Positions 55,413-64,000 of a stretch of 64,000 bases of DNA are shown in pieces. Origin of the DNA: Hericium rajendrae (taxonomy: Eukaryota; Basidiomycota; Agaricomycetes; Russulales; Hericiaceae); contig CM065889.1 in the NCBI GenBank assembly GCA_033439255.1, positions 1,860,001-1,924,000 of the forward strand, given 5' to 3'. The notes under the pieces were generated by a model, which did not search any database, was not told where the DNA came from, and worked only from the letters and a program-made list of their open reading frames with translations. Position 1 is the stretch's first letter. The number at the start of each line of letters is the position of its first letter. Both the position numbers and the translations under genes were made by a program.

Positions 55413-57665
55413 CATTGGCTGGGTGTCATCTTTTTTGAGTTGAAAAGCGGGTTAGAGTAAACGATTCTAAGGAATCGTAACCAGTTTTGAGACGCTTTTT
55501 CTTATACTGAGCAGGATTAGAAGTCGCCATGACTTCTAGGAGATTTGTTTCATAGCTGTAAGGAATATTTAAGATTTAGAAGAAATATTTGAATCAAATA
55601 AAACTCACTGAGTAGCAATCTGTTGTGATGTTTCAGTAAAATTTCGCAAGATGACATCAGGATGATCACATCCTTCCACTGTATAATTATCAGGTTTGAG
55701 ACAGGCAGGATAATAGTGAGATGCTCCAGGTTTGTGTCGACCTCTTAGAGAACAATAAAATCGACATCCAGAAGCACCATGATGTCCTACTCGACCATCT
55801 AACATGGCCATAGCAGGAGTGTCTGCAGTTGCAAAGGCAAGAAAGGGGTGATCTACACATATCTTCTTCTTTGCAGCATCCCAGACCTTGAGACCATCAT
55901 TTTGCAGAGCTGCAAGATGATAAAAACCTGGAAAAAGAAAAGAATCCAGATTCTTGGGCTTGGTAGGGCCAGGGATAAATCCACCAGGAAGAATGTGAGC
56001 TTTCTTGTAACGAACATCAGGGGCCAAATCTAAAAGAATCCAGATATACATCCAACAGTCTGAGGCCTTGTTTTGATAGAGCTGAGCACCATCAATAGAG
56101 AAGAGGAGCACTGTGTCATCATCTGTGATATTGCCTTGCTGAACAGCATTGAGAAGGTCTGTTCCATGGCAGAGGTCATCATAAACATCAATTTGATGAT
56201 TAGCCTCCAGTTCTGCAATAATCTCTTGCATGCGCTTGGAACGATATTGCATCTTCTCAGCCATCTCAGGCATCCGACGGCGAGCTTGAAGCTGTGGACC
56301 AAGTGGAATGGTGTGAAATTCTTGCCGAGGAACCTGATATCAAATTTAGCAACATGTCAGCACAAATACAAGTTTGCAGATAGCTCACTTTCACCCTGTT
56401 CTTGCTTGCCTGCAGTTTGGCCTGATCATAACGATATTCACCACACATTGGACAAGTTTCACGATCACTGAAAGGTCCAGTAAAGGCAACACATGTATTG
56501 ACACACATGTGATGGATGATAGAAGTCACACCACTGAGTTCAGTGACTGTCTTCTTAGCCATGTCATGTGAAAGGAGCTGGATTGGAGGATTATGAGGAT
56601 ATTCTGCGACAGATGCTTGCACTTCATTGTATATCTCCTGAGATCCACTAGTCGTAGCAAGATATGTTTTGATGGACAGCATAATATCAGGATCATCGAT
56701 GACAGGAGGATGTGAAAGAGGTTTATCTGAGAGGCGGCAGATGACATCAGGAGGGAGATTATCATGCTCTAAAGATGCATTCCGCATGGCTTCAATAAAG
56801 TGCTGTGTGATGCGAATGTCATCTATCTGCGAGAGCGCCGCATCTGCCATGGGTTCTCGGACATCCTCGTGTAGGAGTGATGCTCGGGCGGCAACAGCTG
56901 GCTCGCTTGGCTCGTTTGAGAACTCCTCATCGACCTCCGAAAGACACCCGGGATCGGGTCCATCTTGTGATTCAGGAGGCCTGTCACCCTCAAAAGGTGG
57001 GTCATGCTCCACAGATTGCTGAGTGCCAGTGGGTGGAAGTGGCGGAGAGGGAGAGGGAGAATGTGACAATCGAAGGTGAGGTGGTGATGAAGCAGAGGCC
57101 ATGTCATGCTCCGGAGTGGAAGGTGCTTGATCCTGGGAGGAAGAGCGTGCATTAGCGAAATGGATCTAGTTTATGCATCAGGCATATTCACCTGAGGCAA
57201 TGCTGACTCGGTCTGCTGCGGTTCGTCATTGCTTCCGGGGTGGGTGTCTCCTAACTGGTCACTGAACATGTGAAGATCCTACGGTAGCAAGATCAGAATC
57301 AGAAAGTCAAATTAGCATGAACGAGGGGGACATACATCTGATAGGGTGTCCTCGTGCAGGCGCGGTTGTTTCGCACTTGCTTGAGCATCTTCGTCTGCAC
57401 CGAGACCAAGCGAATGTTTGTGTGAAGCCACATTACCCTGATCGAGTTCATGCTCCTCGGCAGAGGGAAGGGAAGAGCTTCCAGCGGGGGCAGGAAGACC
57501 GGACGACTGAGGATGTGTAGCGAGTTGGAACTGGTCGAACAGCATTGTTAGAGGAGTGCGGTAAGGCGCATGATGGTCGTAGGTTCGACGAGAACACTCC
57601 TTGAGGACTCCTTTGCAGTATCTCTGGCAGTCACAGTAGTACTTGTTCGGGTTGGAAGCAGCCAT

Positions 57666-57959
57666 ATTAGAGAAAAACGAGAGCTATAAGAGACGAACGC
57701 GATGGTAGACGAACGCAATGTTGCAACCTAGCGATAGCAGTGGTGTAGAAATTAGTTATGTAATCTTATCTCATCCTCAATACTACGAGATCTTTCCTCG
57801 CTCTCGCACCGAGTCCATCTCTCCAGGCACGTTGCTCATCCAAGCTTTGTAAGTCTTTTCAAATGACTGTGTTCTCATCACTTATAGATTACAGTAGACT
57901 ACATTGATATCACTATCTCTCGGTAGAAATCCCTAGCGGCAGTTTTCACTGGGGATCAA
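57666..57959. other. 5' flank of Tnp2
   Basis: GACGAACGCGATGGTAGACG and AACGCAATG words near the start codon, then ordinary AT-balanced sequence. The element's terminal repeat was not identified. Confidence 0.3.
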
Positions 57960-58283
57960 GCTGGTGATCAGAGAGGGAGCTCTTGAGGGATTCTTCCAGA
58001 ATGGCACAAAACTGGGCTGCATTCATTCGTTCTTTGTCAGAGGCAGCCGAGAGTGCACACAACAAGAGGCGAAGATGATGGTGAAGACACTGAGTTAAGA
58101 GCTTGAGGGAAAAACGAGTGAGAGCTGGTACGTATATACATGAACAGATAAAAATGAACTAACCCCACCAGATCCGCTGAATGCCCGTGTCATCATCGGT
58201 GACAGCTGACCCTTGTCCACCAGACACCATCTTGTCTCCGGACACCCTCACATCATCCTCCTCCTCAGGACTGAGCACCTGCA
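57960..58283 (-). pseudogene. 3' part of an unknown gene split by composite repeat E4
   Basis: Minus strand: VLSPEEEDDVRVSGDKMVSG...TDDDTGIQRIWW, then an intron-like break and an amphipathic LTQCLHHHLRLLLCALSAAS...AAQFCAILEESLKSSLSDHQ ending at a TGA near 57955. The upstream part continues beyond the element at 60459. Not recognised; it could be a second gene of the Tnp2 element. Confidence 0.4.
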
Positions 58284-59045
58284 AGCATCTGAAAAATTTG
58301 CCAGTGGTACATAGCTCTATAAAGTCTACATAGATCTCCTAGCTTCATAGTATTGCCCTTTATTGTATAGCCCACATAGCCAAAGGGAGATGCTATGTAG
58401 TGCTATGAAGCTCAAGGGTGATGCTATGGAGTGCTATCATAGCTATGATAGCTGACTATGCAGCTACTATAGTATGTAGAGCTATAAGAGCTATAAGTGT
58501 CTATTAAAGCTATGAGACTTATGTCACTTATATATTCTATATTTAATATGTAGATCTGACATATCTATTAAAGCAATAAAGCCTATTGAAACTATAAATT
58601 CTGATTGAATTCACATAGCAAGACTCCAAATAAAATGATCACACCAATATAGGCTTTGTTTAATGCATCAAGATTATATTTATATTATCATGCTATTATA
58701 AACAAAGACACTACTACTGATCACAAAAAGATATAAACATTACACTTACTACTAAAAGATAAACACAAGATAAGTATACTAGACTTACAAAATTTACAAA
58801 AAGCGAAAATAGTCTACAAAATAAAAGGTTGGTTAGTAACAAACCAATAGTGACAAAAGATTTAAGACATACCAGAAGTGATAAAAAGCGAAAATGAATA
58901 ATCCTAAGATATGAATGACATCAGCATAGGACAGCAAACCTAACAAAGAAAGACTTACCAAAGGTAGAGAAGAAAGGTCCGAAAGTCGGAGTGAAAGGGG
59001 AATGTAGTGGTTGAAGAGAGAGAGAGAATGCGCATCATGCGAGGG

Positions 59046-59052
59046 TTATATA
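59046..59052 (-). promoter_or_regulatory. TATA box of arm A (E4)
   Basis: Minus strand TATATAA followed by CCCTCGCATGATGCGCATT, matching the E2 promoter at 5602 in both TATA and the GCATGATGC element. Reads outward (leftward) into arm A. Confidence 0.5.
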
Positions 59053-59273
59053 GGTGAGCGTAGGTTTGCCCGGCGGAGCCCCAAATGTGGCTGCTGGGTG
59101 CTGCCGGGAGTCGTGGCTGGGGCTAAGTGGTAGACTTCAATAAGTGGCCGTTGCTGCCCAGTAGTATATGATATGATACATACCTACTAAGCTCATTCAA
59201 TTCACTGTACTAAATAATTTCTCCTCTGTCGTTTTTATTCGAATTTAATAGCATTTTATTTGATTTACTATGC

Positions 59274-59671
59274 ATGGGACAGTTTGAACTCGCGTGTTCG
59301 GTTGCTGATGCACCGAAATCACGTCGTTCGACTCAGACTCCACTAGCACTCAGTACAATCCCTTCGTTTGCTTTTAACTTACTCCTCTCTCCCCTCGTCG
59401 CTCCTCAAGTCGAAGGTCAGAAGGGCTCGGCGGGAACTGGAAAGGCCATCAGGTAAGTAAATAGAGTCTCTTATCTTTGTATCTGTGCTAATCTCGAGAG
59501 TACTGCTCGTTATCGAGTGGTACTCTCGTTTCTTTTCAGTTCTCTACTCCCCGCGACACCCCGCTGTCTTCGACATCCTGTCACTCCCCCACGCACCTCT
59601 GCACCTCTTCTCACCGCTGCCTCTGTCACCTATGATGCCCATGCATCACCCCCCGGGCACCGACCACCTAC
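59274..59671 (+). CDS. Small two-exon gene of unknown function across the hairpin intron (E4)
   Basis: Exon 1 59274-59452 (MGQFELACSVADAPKSRR...GSAGTGKAI), donor GTAAGT at 59453, branch-like GTGCTAAT at 59485-59492, hairpin 59495-59528, acceptor TTTCTTTTCAG ending at 59539. Exon 2 then adds about 45 codons (SSLLPATPRCLRHPV...) to a stop near 59671. Splice signals are textbook, so transcription is likely; protein function is unknown and it may be non-coding. The start codon is the first in a frame continuing into the conserved exon edge. Confidence 0.45.
59495..59528 (+). other. Hairpin of the intron module, E4
   Basis: CGAGAGTACTGCTCG pairs with CGAGTGGTACTCTCG over 15 positions with a TTAT loop. 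The two non-canonical positions are U.G and G.U in plus-sense RNA, mismatches if read as DNA. It lies between the branch-like motif and the 3' splice site, 42 nt after the donor. Confidence 0.75.
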
Positions 59672-60090
59672 TGCCTGACACCCTTGCCTGCTTGTGTCCA
59701 TGGACACCACGGGCAGGCCAGTGCACGCATGCATGCGCAGGGCCCCACCAGCTCACGGTGGCCCCGTCAACTCCGCTGGCACGTATGTGGCCCTGCCAAT
59801 GCGTGCTCACGTCCCCTAACGACAGTGCCAGCGGACAGTGCCATGCATTCACATCAGCCCACACAGACCAACCATGGCATGCACACGCCGGCACCTTCTT
59901 CTATGCCTGTCACACATCCCGCGTTCCCTCCCTGCATCGTGCACCCCACCGTCCGTTCCTGCCCTCCACGCACTGCCGCATCACCTGCAACCCATGGCAG
60001 GTCCGCCACATCACGCAGGCCCGCTGCGCCTCGTGCGTGCATGTTTTGTCATGCCCAGCCAGCGGCACATGGCCTGCCTGCAGATCACAT
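59540..60090 (+). repeat. GC-rich arm of E4
   Basis: C-rich plus strand with CATGCATGC and GCCCACAC words, not periodic. Open frames are compositional. Equivalent in position to 4480-5145 and 34320-35071. Confidence 0.5.
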
Positions 60091-60199
60091 ATAACTAGGT
60101 ACCTCCATTACAATACTTGTAGTACATTTGACTGTAGTAATAATGTCATTGAATATGATTAATTTTGACTTATAATTTTTCGTACCTACTTGACCTGAC

Positions 60200-60458
60200 A
60201 TAGTACCAGTAGTACTCATAGTAGTCATAGCTCACCTTACTAAGTATGATAGTGTATGATAGTGCTATATAATTGAAACTGTTGGCTATGAAAGCTATGG
60301 TAACACTATATGGCTGACACTACTAGCTGTGGAAGCTATGAAAGCTCTCATAGCTCTACATAGCTGGATAAGCAAGCTACATAGCTCTGATAGCTCAGTC
60401 ATAGCACCCATAATGTAACCTGCAGCTATATAAAATTCAGTTTTCTCAGATGAAGGAC
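60200..60458 (+). repeat. AT-rich arm with AGCTATG words (E4 right end)
   Basis: GAAAGCTATGG, CATAGCTCTACATAGCT and similar words recur up to the terminus at 60458. Same style as 6390-6620 and 7740-7830. Confidence 0.6.
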
Positions 60459-61159
60459 TCGAGATAGACGGGCCACCACTCGATGACCACATAATGTACG
60501 TCACTGGGCATTGGTTCCTTGTTATCAACCCACTCATCCTCGTAATGGGTGCAGCTGCTGGGACACTCACTGCAGCAATGCACGCACATGCAAATGCACA
60601 CAGTGCAGGCATGGGCATGAGCGCGGTCATGGGCATGATGAGCGTGGGTGTTGGTATGGTGGGTGCAGGTGCAAGCATGAGCGTGAGCACAGGCATGATG
60701 AGCACGAGCATAGGCAACATGATGAGTGTGGGCATGGAGGCAACAGGCATGGGTTCAAGCACTGCAGCCACCGGGATGCCTAGTGCTTGGACGAGTACAA
60801 CCATCACAGGCATCATCGCGAGTATGAGCACAATGAGTGTGGGCACGAGCAGTGTGGGTGGGGTCGCGACGAGTGGCACAGGCATGTGGGCAACAGGCGT
60901 GGGTGCGAGTCCAGGTACAGGCACAGGTGTGGGCACAAGCGCAGACATAGGTGCAACAGGCACAGGCACACTGAACACAATGAATGTGCACATGTGCGCA
61001 ATGAGCGCAGGCATGGGCACAGGCATTGACAAACAGAAAGCTCGGCAGGCTTAGCTGTGGGAGAGGATGGGAAGGGGACATCCAACACATGCTCACATGG
61101 TCAGTTATATCTTTTTCTTCGACTTTTTCTTCGATTGCAGGCTCCGTGATGCCCCTCAC
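60459..61159 (-). pseudogene. 5' part of the unknown gene split by E4, with hexamer repeat
   Basis: Minus strand reads MRGITEPAIEEKVEEKDITD... at 61159, a long repeat region, and CPVTYIMWSSSGGPSISSPS up to the E4 border at 60459; the rest lies at 57960-58283. The repeat (60590-61030) is a degenerate hexamer, GGGCAT/GAGCAT, open in several frames on both strands. No family recognised. Confidence 0.4.
60590..61030. repeat. Degenerate hexanucleotide array
   Basis: ATGGGC, ATGAGC, GTGGGC and CAGGCA words alternate for about 440 bp. It gives low-complexity frames rich in Met, Gly, Ser, Pro or His depending on frame. Confidence 0.75.
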
Positions 61160-62696
61160 ATCTTGTCGTAATATATTACATTACATCTATGATCTAATTC
61201 TATTGTTCTTGGTACCTACCTAAGTGGTTGAGAATGGGGAATGGCACTGGGGACGTGGATCGTGCGACGTTCGACTTAGTCGCTGGAGCCCGGGGTTGGT
61301 GCCAGATCTTGCGGGAGGGGACCAGATCCAAAAAGGTCATGTGATGACTGTGGCACGTGAAAGAAATCGGTGAAAAAATGGTCGCTCTTGCTCAGGAGGA
61401 TGGTCGACCGTTTTTGACCGTTTGGATCCTGTGTATACCACGGCCCTACGGGCATATCCTGGTCCCTAGAACGTGTAGGCAAAGGCAAAAAAGAATAAAG
61501 CAAGGCAAACAGATCAATTCAGAAAGAAGCAGGAGGGTATATATGAGTACTAGTACAATGTATAGTAGCATGCAGTTTACAATCAGTATGAAACGATATT
61601 TAACAGTCTGAGATTCCCAACATTTCTAGGTCCCCCGCACTCCAGCAGAAAGAGCGCGGTGCAAACACGTGAGGCAGATGATAGGAAATTCACTAGTGAC
61701 GACGTCAACATCCCGTCCGGCAATGCCGATCCATCACAACTACCAGTGACAATGGATACGAACCTAAATAAATCGCTGTGCAAACTTTGACGAACGTAAG
61801 GCAACGTGCGCATCAATCCTATTGCCTGCAGCATATCATCATGTACAAGCATACGATCAACAGTGAACACAGCTCGCACCTGCAGCCATTGTTAAAACAT
61901 TTGGGAGCCTGCCAACATGAGCCCCGGGGCAGTCGAACTCCTGGCTTCTGCAGGGCCCGCAGCTACTGATGATATACGATGGTGGCCGCAATAGTCTGAT
62001 GTCACTCTTGACAGGGCTGTGGAGTATGTCTTGTAGCTTTGTTAGCCTGCCTGCCTTAGAGTACAACTGAAAATCTGCTCGTACGAAGATGCGAACGCAC
62101 TATCCATCGGCTGCGAGCACGTGTGTGCTGTAGGAATGGTCGCAGACGACGATGCATCGCCTGCTCTTGAGGTCAGTAGCCACCGCACGGAGGTAACACC
62201 AGACCAACCGCTCACCTACATCGTGCCCAGAATTGCTAACTTACCTACAGCGGCCGAGCATCGGCGCTTCTCTGATCTGCCGGTAGTCGATGACACCTTC
62301 TGGCCATGTTCATTTCATGGTTGTCGACAAATGTTGTCTTTTGTTCCATGGTGTTTCGTCGACAGTAGTACTTTAACTTAGACAGTTTGGAAAGCGCCTG
62401 AACCTTAAGCATCAACGGCTCCTCGACTCACCTTGACTGCGGCAGCGTCAGCATGCTCCTTGCTTCCTACCACCACCTTCCCCTTTAGGCACCCCACGTC
62501 TAGGGCGGTGGGCATCGTCGCTTCGCGACGACGACGGCCCATCTACACTACCGATCCCTCTAATTCCAACACTCCCCAGAAGCCAGCCTACGACGACGGG
62601 TCCCTTGGTCGTCACCGCCGACTGGATCGGCCCCGATCACCGTGCATTTTCACCGCTCTCTTCATCCTCCTCCTTCCTCCATTTCCTGTGACATAA
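61160..62696. other. Unassigned region
   Basis: Several frames of 60-100 codons on both strands (for example 61583-61879 minus, 62121-62381 plus, 62433-62696 plus) without recognisable domains or convincing splice patterns. The last may be the coding tail of the LINE-like element that follows. No gene is called. Confidence 0.3.
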
Positions 62697-63347
62697 ACCC
62701 CACCGCCCCCACTCAGCCCGTCTAAAAAGATTAACGGAGCCCCCGTGTGTGCTCCTCGATGCTGGAAGACCCCCCAAGGCGGGGTTGCCCATTCGACGAA
62801 ACACCAACCCGAGGATAGGTGTGCACGGGGGTGGGTAGATGATGGTAAAGCCCTTATGGTATAGTGGGCATAGAGGTATACTTCCGCTGGCATGGGATGG
62901 GTCGAGGCATCAATAGCGGGAGGTTGCCACCTTCGAGGGGCCGGAACTCAGCCGGCCATCGTTTGCATGTTGTCTAGGGTATGGGTTTTGCACGCTTTTA
63001 CACTCCTTTGTTCTGTTTTCTATTGTCATCTTCGCGACGTACGTTTCATCCGTGATGTATTCTCGCTGCACTCACTTCTGGGGCCTTACGCTGTTTTCGA
63101 GCCCACTGCCCCCCCCCCCCACTTCTAGGTCCGGCCACAAGGCCGCTGACCCTTCTCCTCTCGTGGTCCATCTAGGATTCGCCGGTCTGGGTATATATTT
63201 TTGCCCCTTGTTTTGAGCAGGACTACTTTACGATAACATACTGTACCACCGCTCCACCCGCCACCTTTCTTGTCGTAGTTACAAGGCGCCACTGGCTATG
63301 CCGGCGCGTTATAAATACTTGATTTTTAAAAAAAAAAAAAAAAAAAA
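62697..63347 (+). mobile_element. LINE-like 3' end with poly(A) tail
   Basis: About 650 bp of non-coding, C- and T-rich sequence containing GGTATAGTGGGCATAGAGGT and a C-run ends in TATAAATACTTGATTTTT followed by 19 A (63329-63347). A 3' untranslated region plus genomic poly(A) is the mark of retroposition by a LINE. No reverse transcriptase is seen upstream in this window, so the copy would be 5'-truncated. The family is not identified. Confidence 0.45.
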
Positions 63348-63640
63348 GACTGCAGCAGCGTACAAACAAGAGCAAGCTCCATTTCACGTGACACGTTTTT
63401 CCTAATGAGGCAGGAATTCCTGAGAGAGACCTGCTCCCTTACGGGACCAGGAATGACGAAGCAGCCCAGACCTTCGACCCCCACAAAGACCCGGTGCTCT
63501 CCCTTGGAGAGAACCGGGGACTCGTGACCTGTACGTTTCCCTCGTCGAATCAACACCCGTAACCGGGTCCTCTTGTTCGCGAATCCCTTGCGCCTCGCCT
63601 CGTTCACGAGCCTTGACCATTACAGGGGCGCGCTACGTGG
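63348..63640. other. Unassigned sequence after the poly(A)
   Basis: The minus strand contains a GGTCACGAGTCCCCGGTTCT stretch resembling a degenerate B box, but no tRNA fold is found. No other feature. Confidence 0.25.
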
Positions 63641-63654
63641 TTTCTGATGCACAG

Positions 63655-63880
63655 AAGAAGACAGAGCACGAGAACGAGCCACGCCGGGCTCGTTCTCATT
63701 GCTGGGCTGGGGCTGGGGCTGGTGATGGGCAGATGAATGATGGACACGAGAACGAGAACGAGCCTTTTGAGGCTCGTTCTCATTGTTCGTGGCCTTATAC
63801 CGGGGCTGGCCCTCCGAAGAATGTACACCACAAGAACGAGTGCACTGGGACTCGTTCTTGTTCTTGCTGGGCTGGAAACT
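63655..63880. repeat. Three tandem hairpins, about 80 bp unit
   Basis: Stems: GAGAACGAGCC/GGCTCGTTCTC (63672-63699), GAGAACGAGCCT/AGGCTCGTTCTC (63754-63781), CAAGAACGAGT/ACTCGTTCTTG (63831-63860). Each is perfect; they differ from each other by paired changes. Units share CAC before and TTG..GG after the stem. Loops differ completely. Confidence 0.85.
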
Positions 63881-64000
63881 GGTTCGACAACTTAAGGAGA
63901 CAAGTCCACATCTGTTAATGTTTTATCTGGTGTTACTTCAATTTGGTCATATAGTATAACAAGAAAATATACATATTATCAGTAAGATATTTGAACTCAA
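63881..64000. other. Right edge of window
   Basis: AT-rich, no feature seen. Confidence 0.3.

Larger units (their letters stand above)
54020..55604. other. AT-rich interval within Tnp2 with palindromes and a tRNA-like stretch
   Basis: No transposase coding is recognised here; it is either a long insertion or degraded sequence. A long palindrome lies at 54577-54666 and a smaller one (ACCGTTGGAAAG...CTTTCCAACGGT) at about 54929-54965. The minus strand at about 55412-55330 is tRNA-like. Confidence 0.45.
52018..57665 (-). pseudogene. Tnp2-type transposase of a CACTA/EnSpm-like element (broken)
   Basis: Minus-strand multi-exon gene: start MAASNPNKYYCDCQRYCKG (57665), disordered acidic part, a Cys-rich zinc-finger-like block (HHMCVNTCVAFTG...CPMCGEYRY, near 56480), then the Transposase_21 core VLLFSIDGAQLYQNKASDCW, ILPGGFIPGPTKPKNLDSFL, FATADTPAMAMLDGRVGHHG, CSLRGRHKPGASHYYPACL. 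After an AT-rich interval (54020-55600): CFPGDLMHLAALNLTDLL, YLPGSFDRPPRNPAEKI and, past a MITE, IEFCEEFEVLYYQRK, QWPMERIIGDLGREIRQPSN, SQRGLRRAQVNALKAMVPEL. Ends VYQGRGEDIAEED at 52018. Broken by the MITE at 52950-53528. Element ends were not found. Confidence 0.8.
58284..60458. mobile_element. Composite repeat E4, near-complete (2.2 kb)
   Basis: Left CATCTGAAAAATTTGCC and right TTTTCTCAGATG form the inverted ends; AAG lies on both sides (58281-58283, 60459-60461), a 3 bp target duplication. Order: arm A (to about 58985, a 710 bp relative of 7611-8325), minus-strand promoter (TATA at 59046), core with a plus-strand exon, hairpin intron (59453-59539), GC-rich arm (59540-60090), AT-rich arm with AGCTATG words. 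No transposase. This is the best reference copy of the family in the window. Confidence 0.75.

Overview
The window looks like a basidiomycete fungus, probably Agaricomycetes. The support is compact host genes full of 49-76 bp introns with GT..AG borders, CTAAY-like branch sites, and a Tnp2/CACTA, hAT and Tc1/mariner complement typical of that class. The species cannot be named from the sequence alone.

Host islands. (1) 8.9-21.8 kb carries three housekeeping genes: NOT1, the CCR4-NOT scaffold (minus, 16 exons); MBF1 (plus, divergent from NOT1); and the alpha subunit of the SRP receptor (minus, 13 exons). (2) 41.4-51.4 kb carries gamma-tubulin (plus, 10 exons, intact), a divergent pair of unrecognised genes (44.4-47.1 minus, 47.3-48.1 plus), and a badly decayed GC-rich coiled-coil gene with a centrosomin-motif-like block, the kind of protein that recruits gamma-tubulin complexes. 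NOT1, MBF1 and SRP receptor each show 1-2 nt frame discrepancies at conserved blocks. These look like sequencing or assembly indels in at least some cases.

Everything else is layered mobile DNA. 0-0.56 kb: edge of a Ty1/copia-type gag fossil. 0.8-8.3 kb: three copies or part-copies of an unusual composite repeat family. 22.1-28.3 kb: a 6.2 kb element with CTGTACCATT termini holding a related MITE, a 3.2 kb Tc1/mariner-like element (itself hit by a 205 bp MITE) and a 0.7 kb tandem duplication. 28.76-39.86 kb: a hAT element with near-perfect 8 bp target duplication, invaded by a Tc1-like element and by a second hAT-type element (34.03-39.64 kb, perfect 8 bp duplication) that carries a copy of the composite repeat, which is itself split by a further 3.9 kb element (7 bp duplication). 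52-57.7 kb: a Tnp2/CACTA transposase broken by a 579 bp foldback MITE. 58.28-60.46 kb: another composite repeat. 62.7-63.35 kb: a poly(A)-ended, LINE-like 3' end.

Most interesting: the composite family. Five independent exon/intron borders in it (2.4, 3.0, 5.2, 35.1/39.0 and 59.5 kb) share the order donor GTRAGT, branch-like motif, then an 11-15 bp hairpin starting 42-46 nt from the donor, then a T-rich run, then a GC-rich arm. The stem sequences differ between copies but pairing is kept by paired changes, and the only non-Watson-Crick pairs are G.U in the inferred transcript sense. In four of the five, the inferred transcript is free of AG for about 80-240 nt after the hairpin. A second hairpin further downstream is conserved between two copies. 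I read this as a structured intron/3' splice-site module shared by a family of repeats that fire divergent transcripts from a central core. That reading is inference; the sequence facts are listed below.
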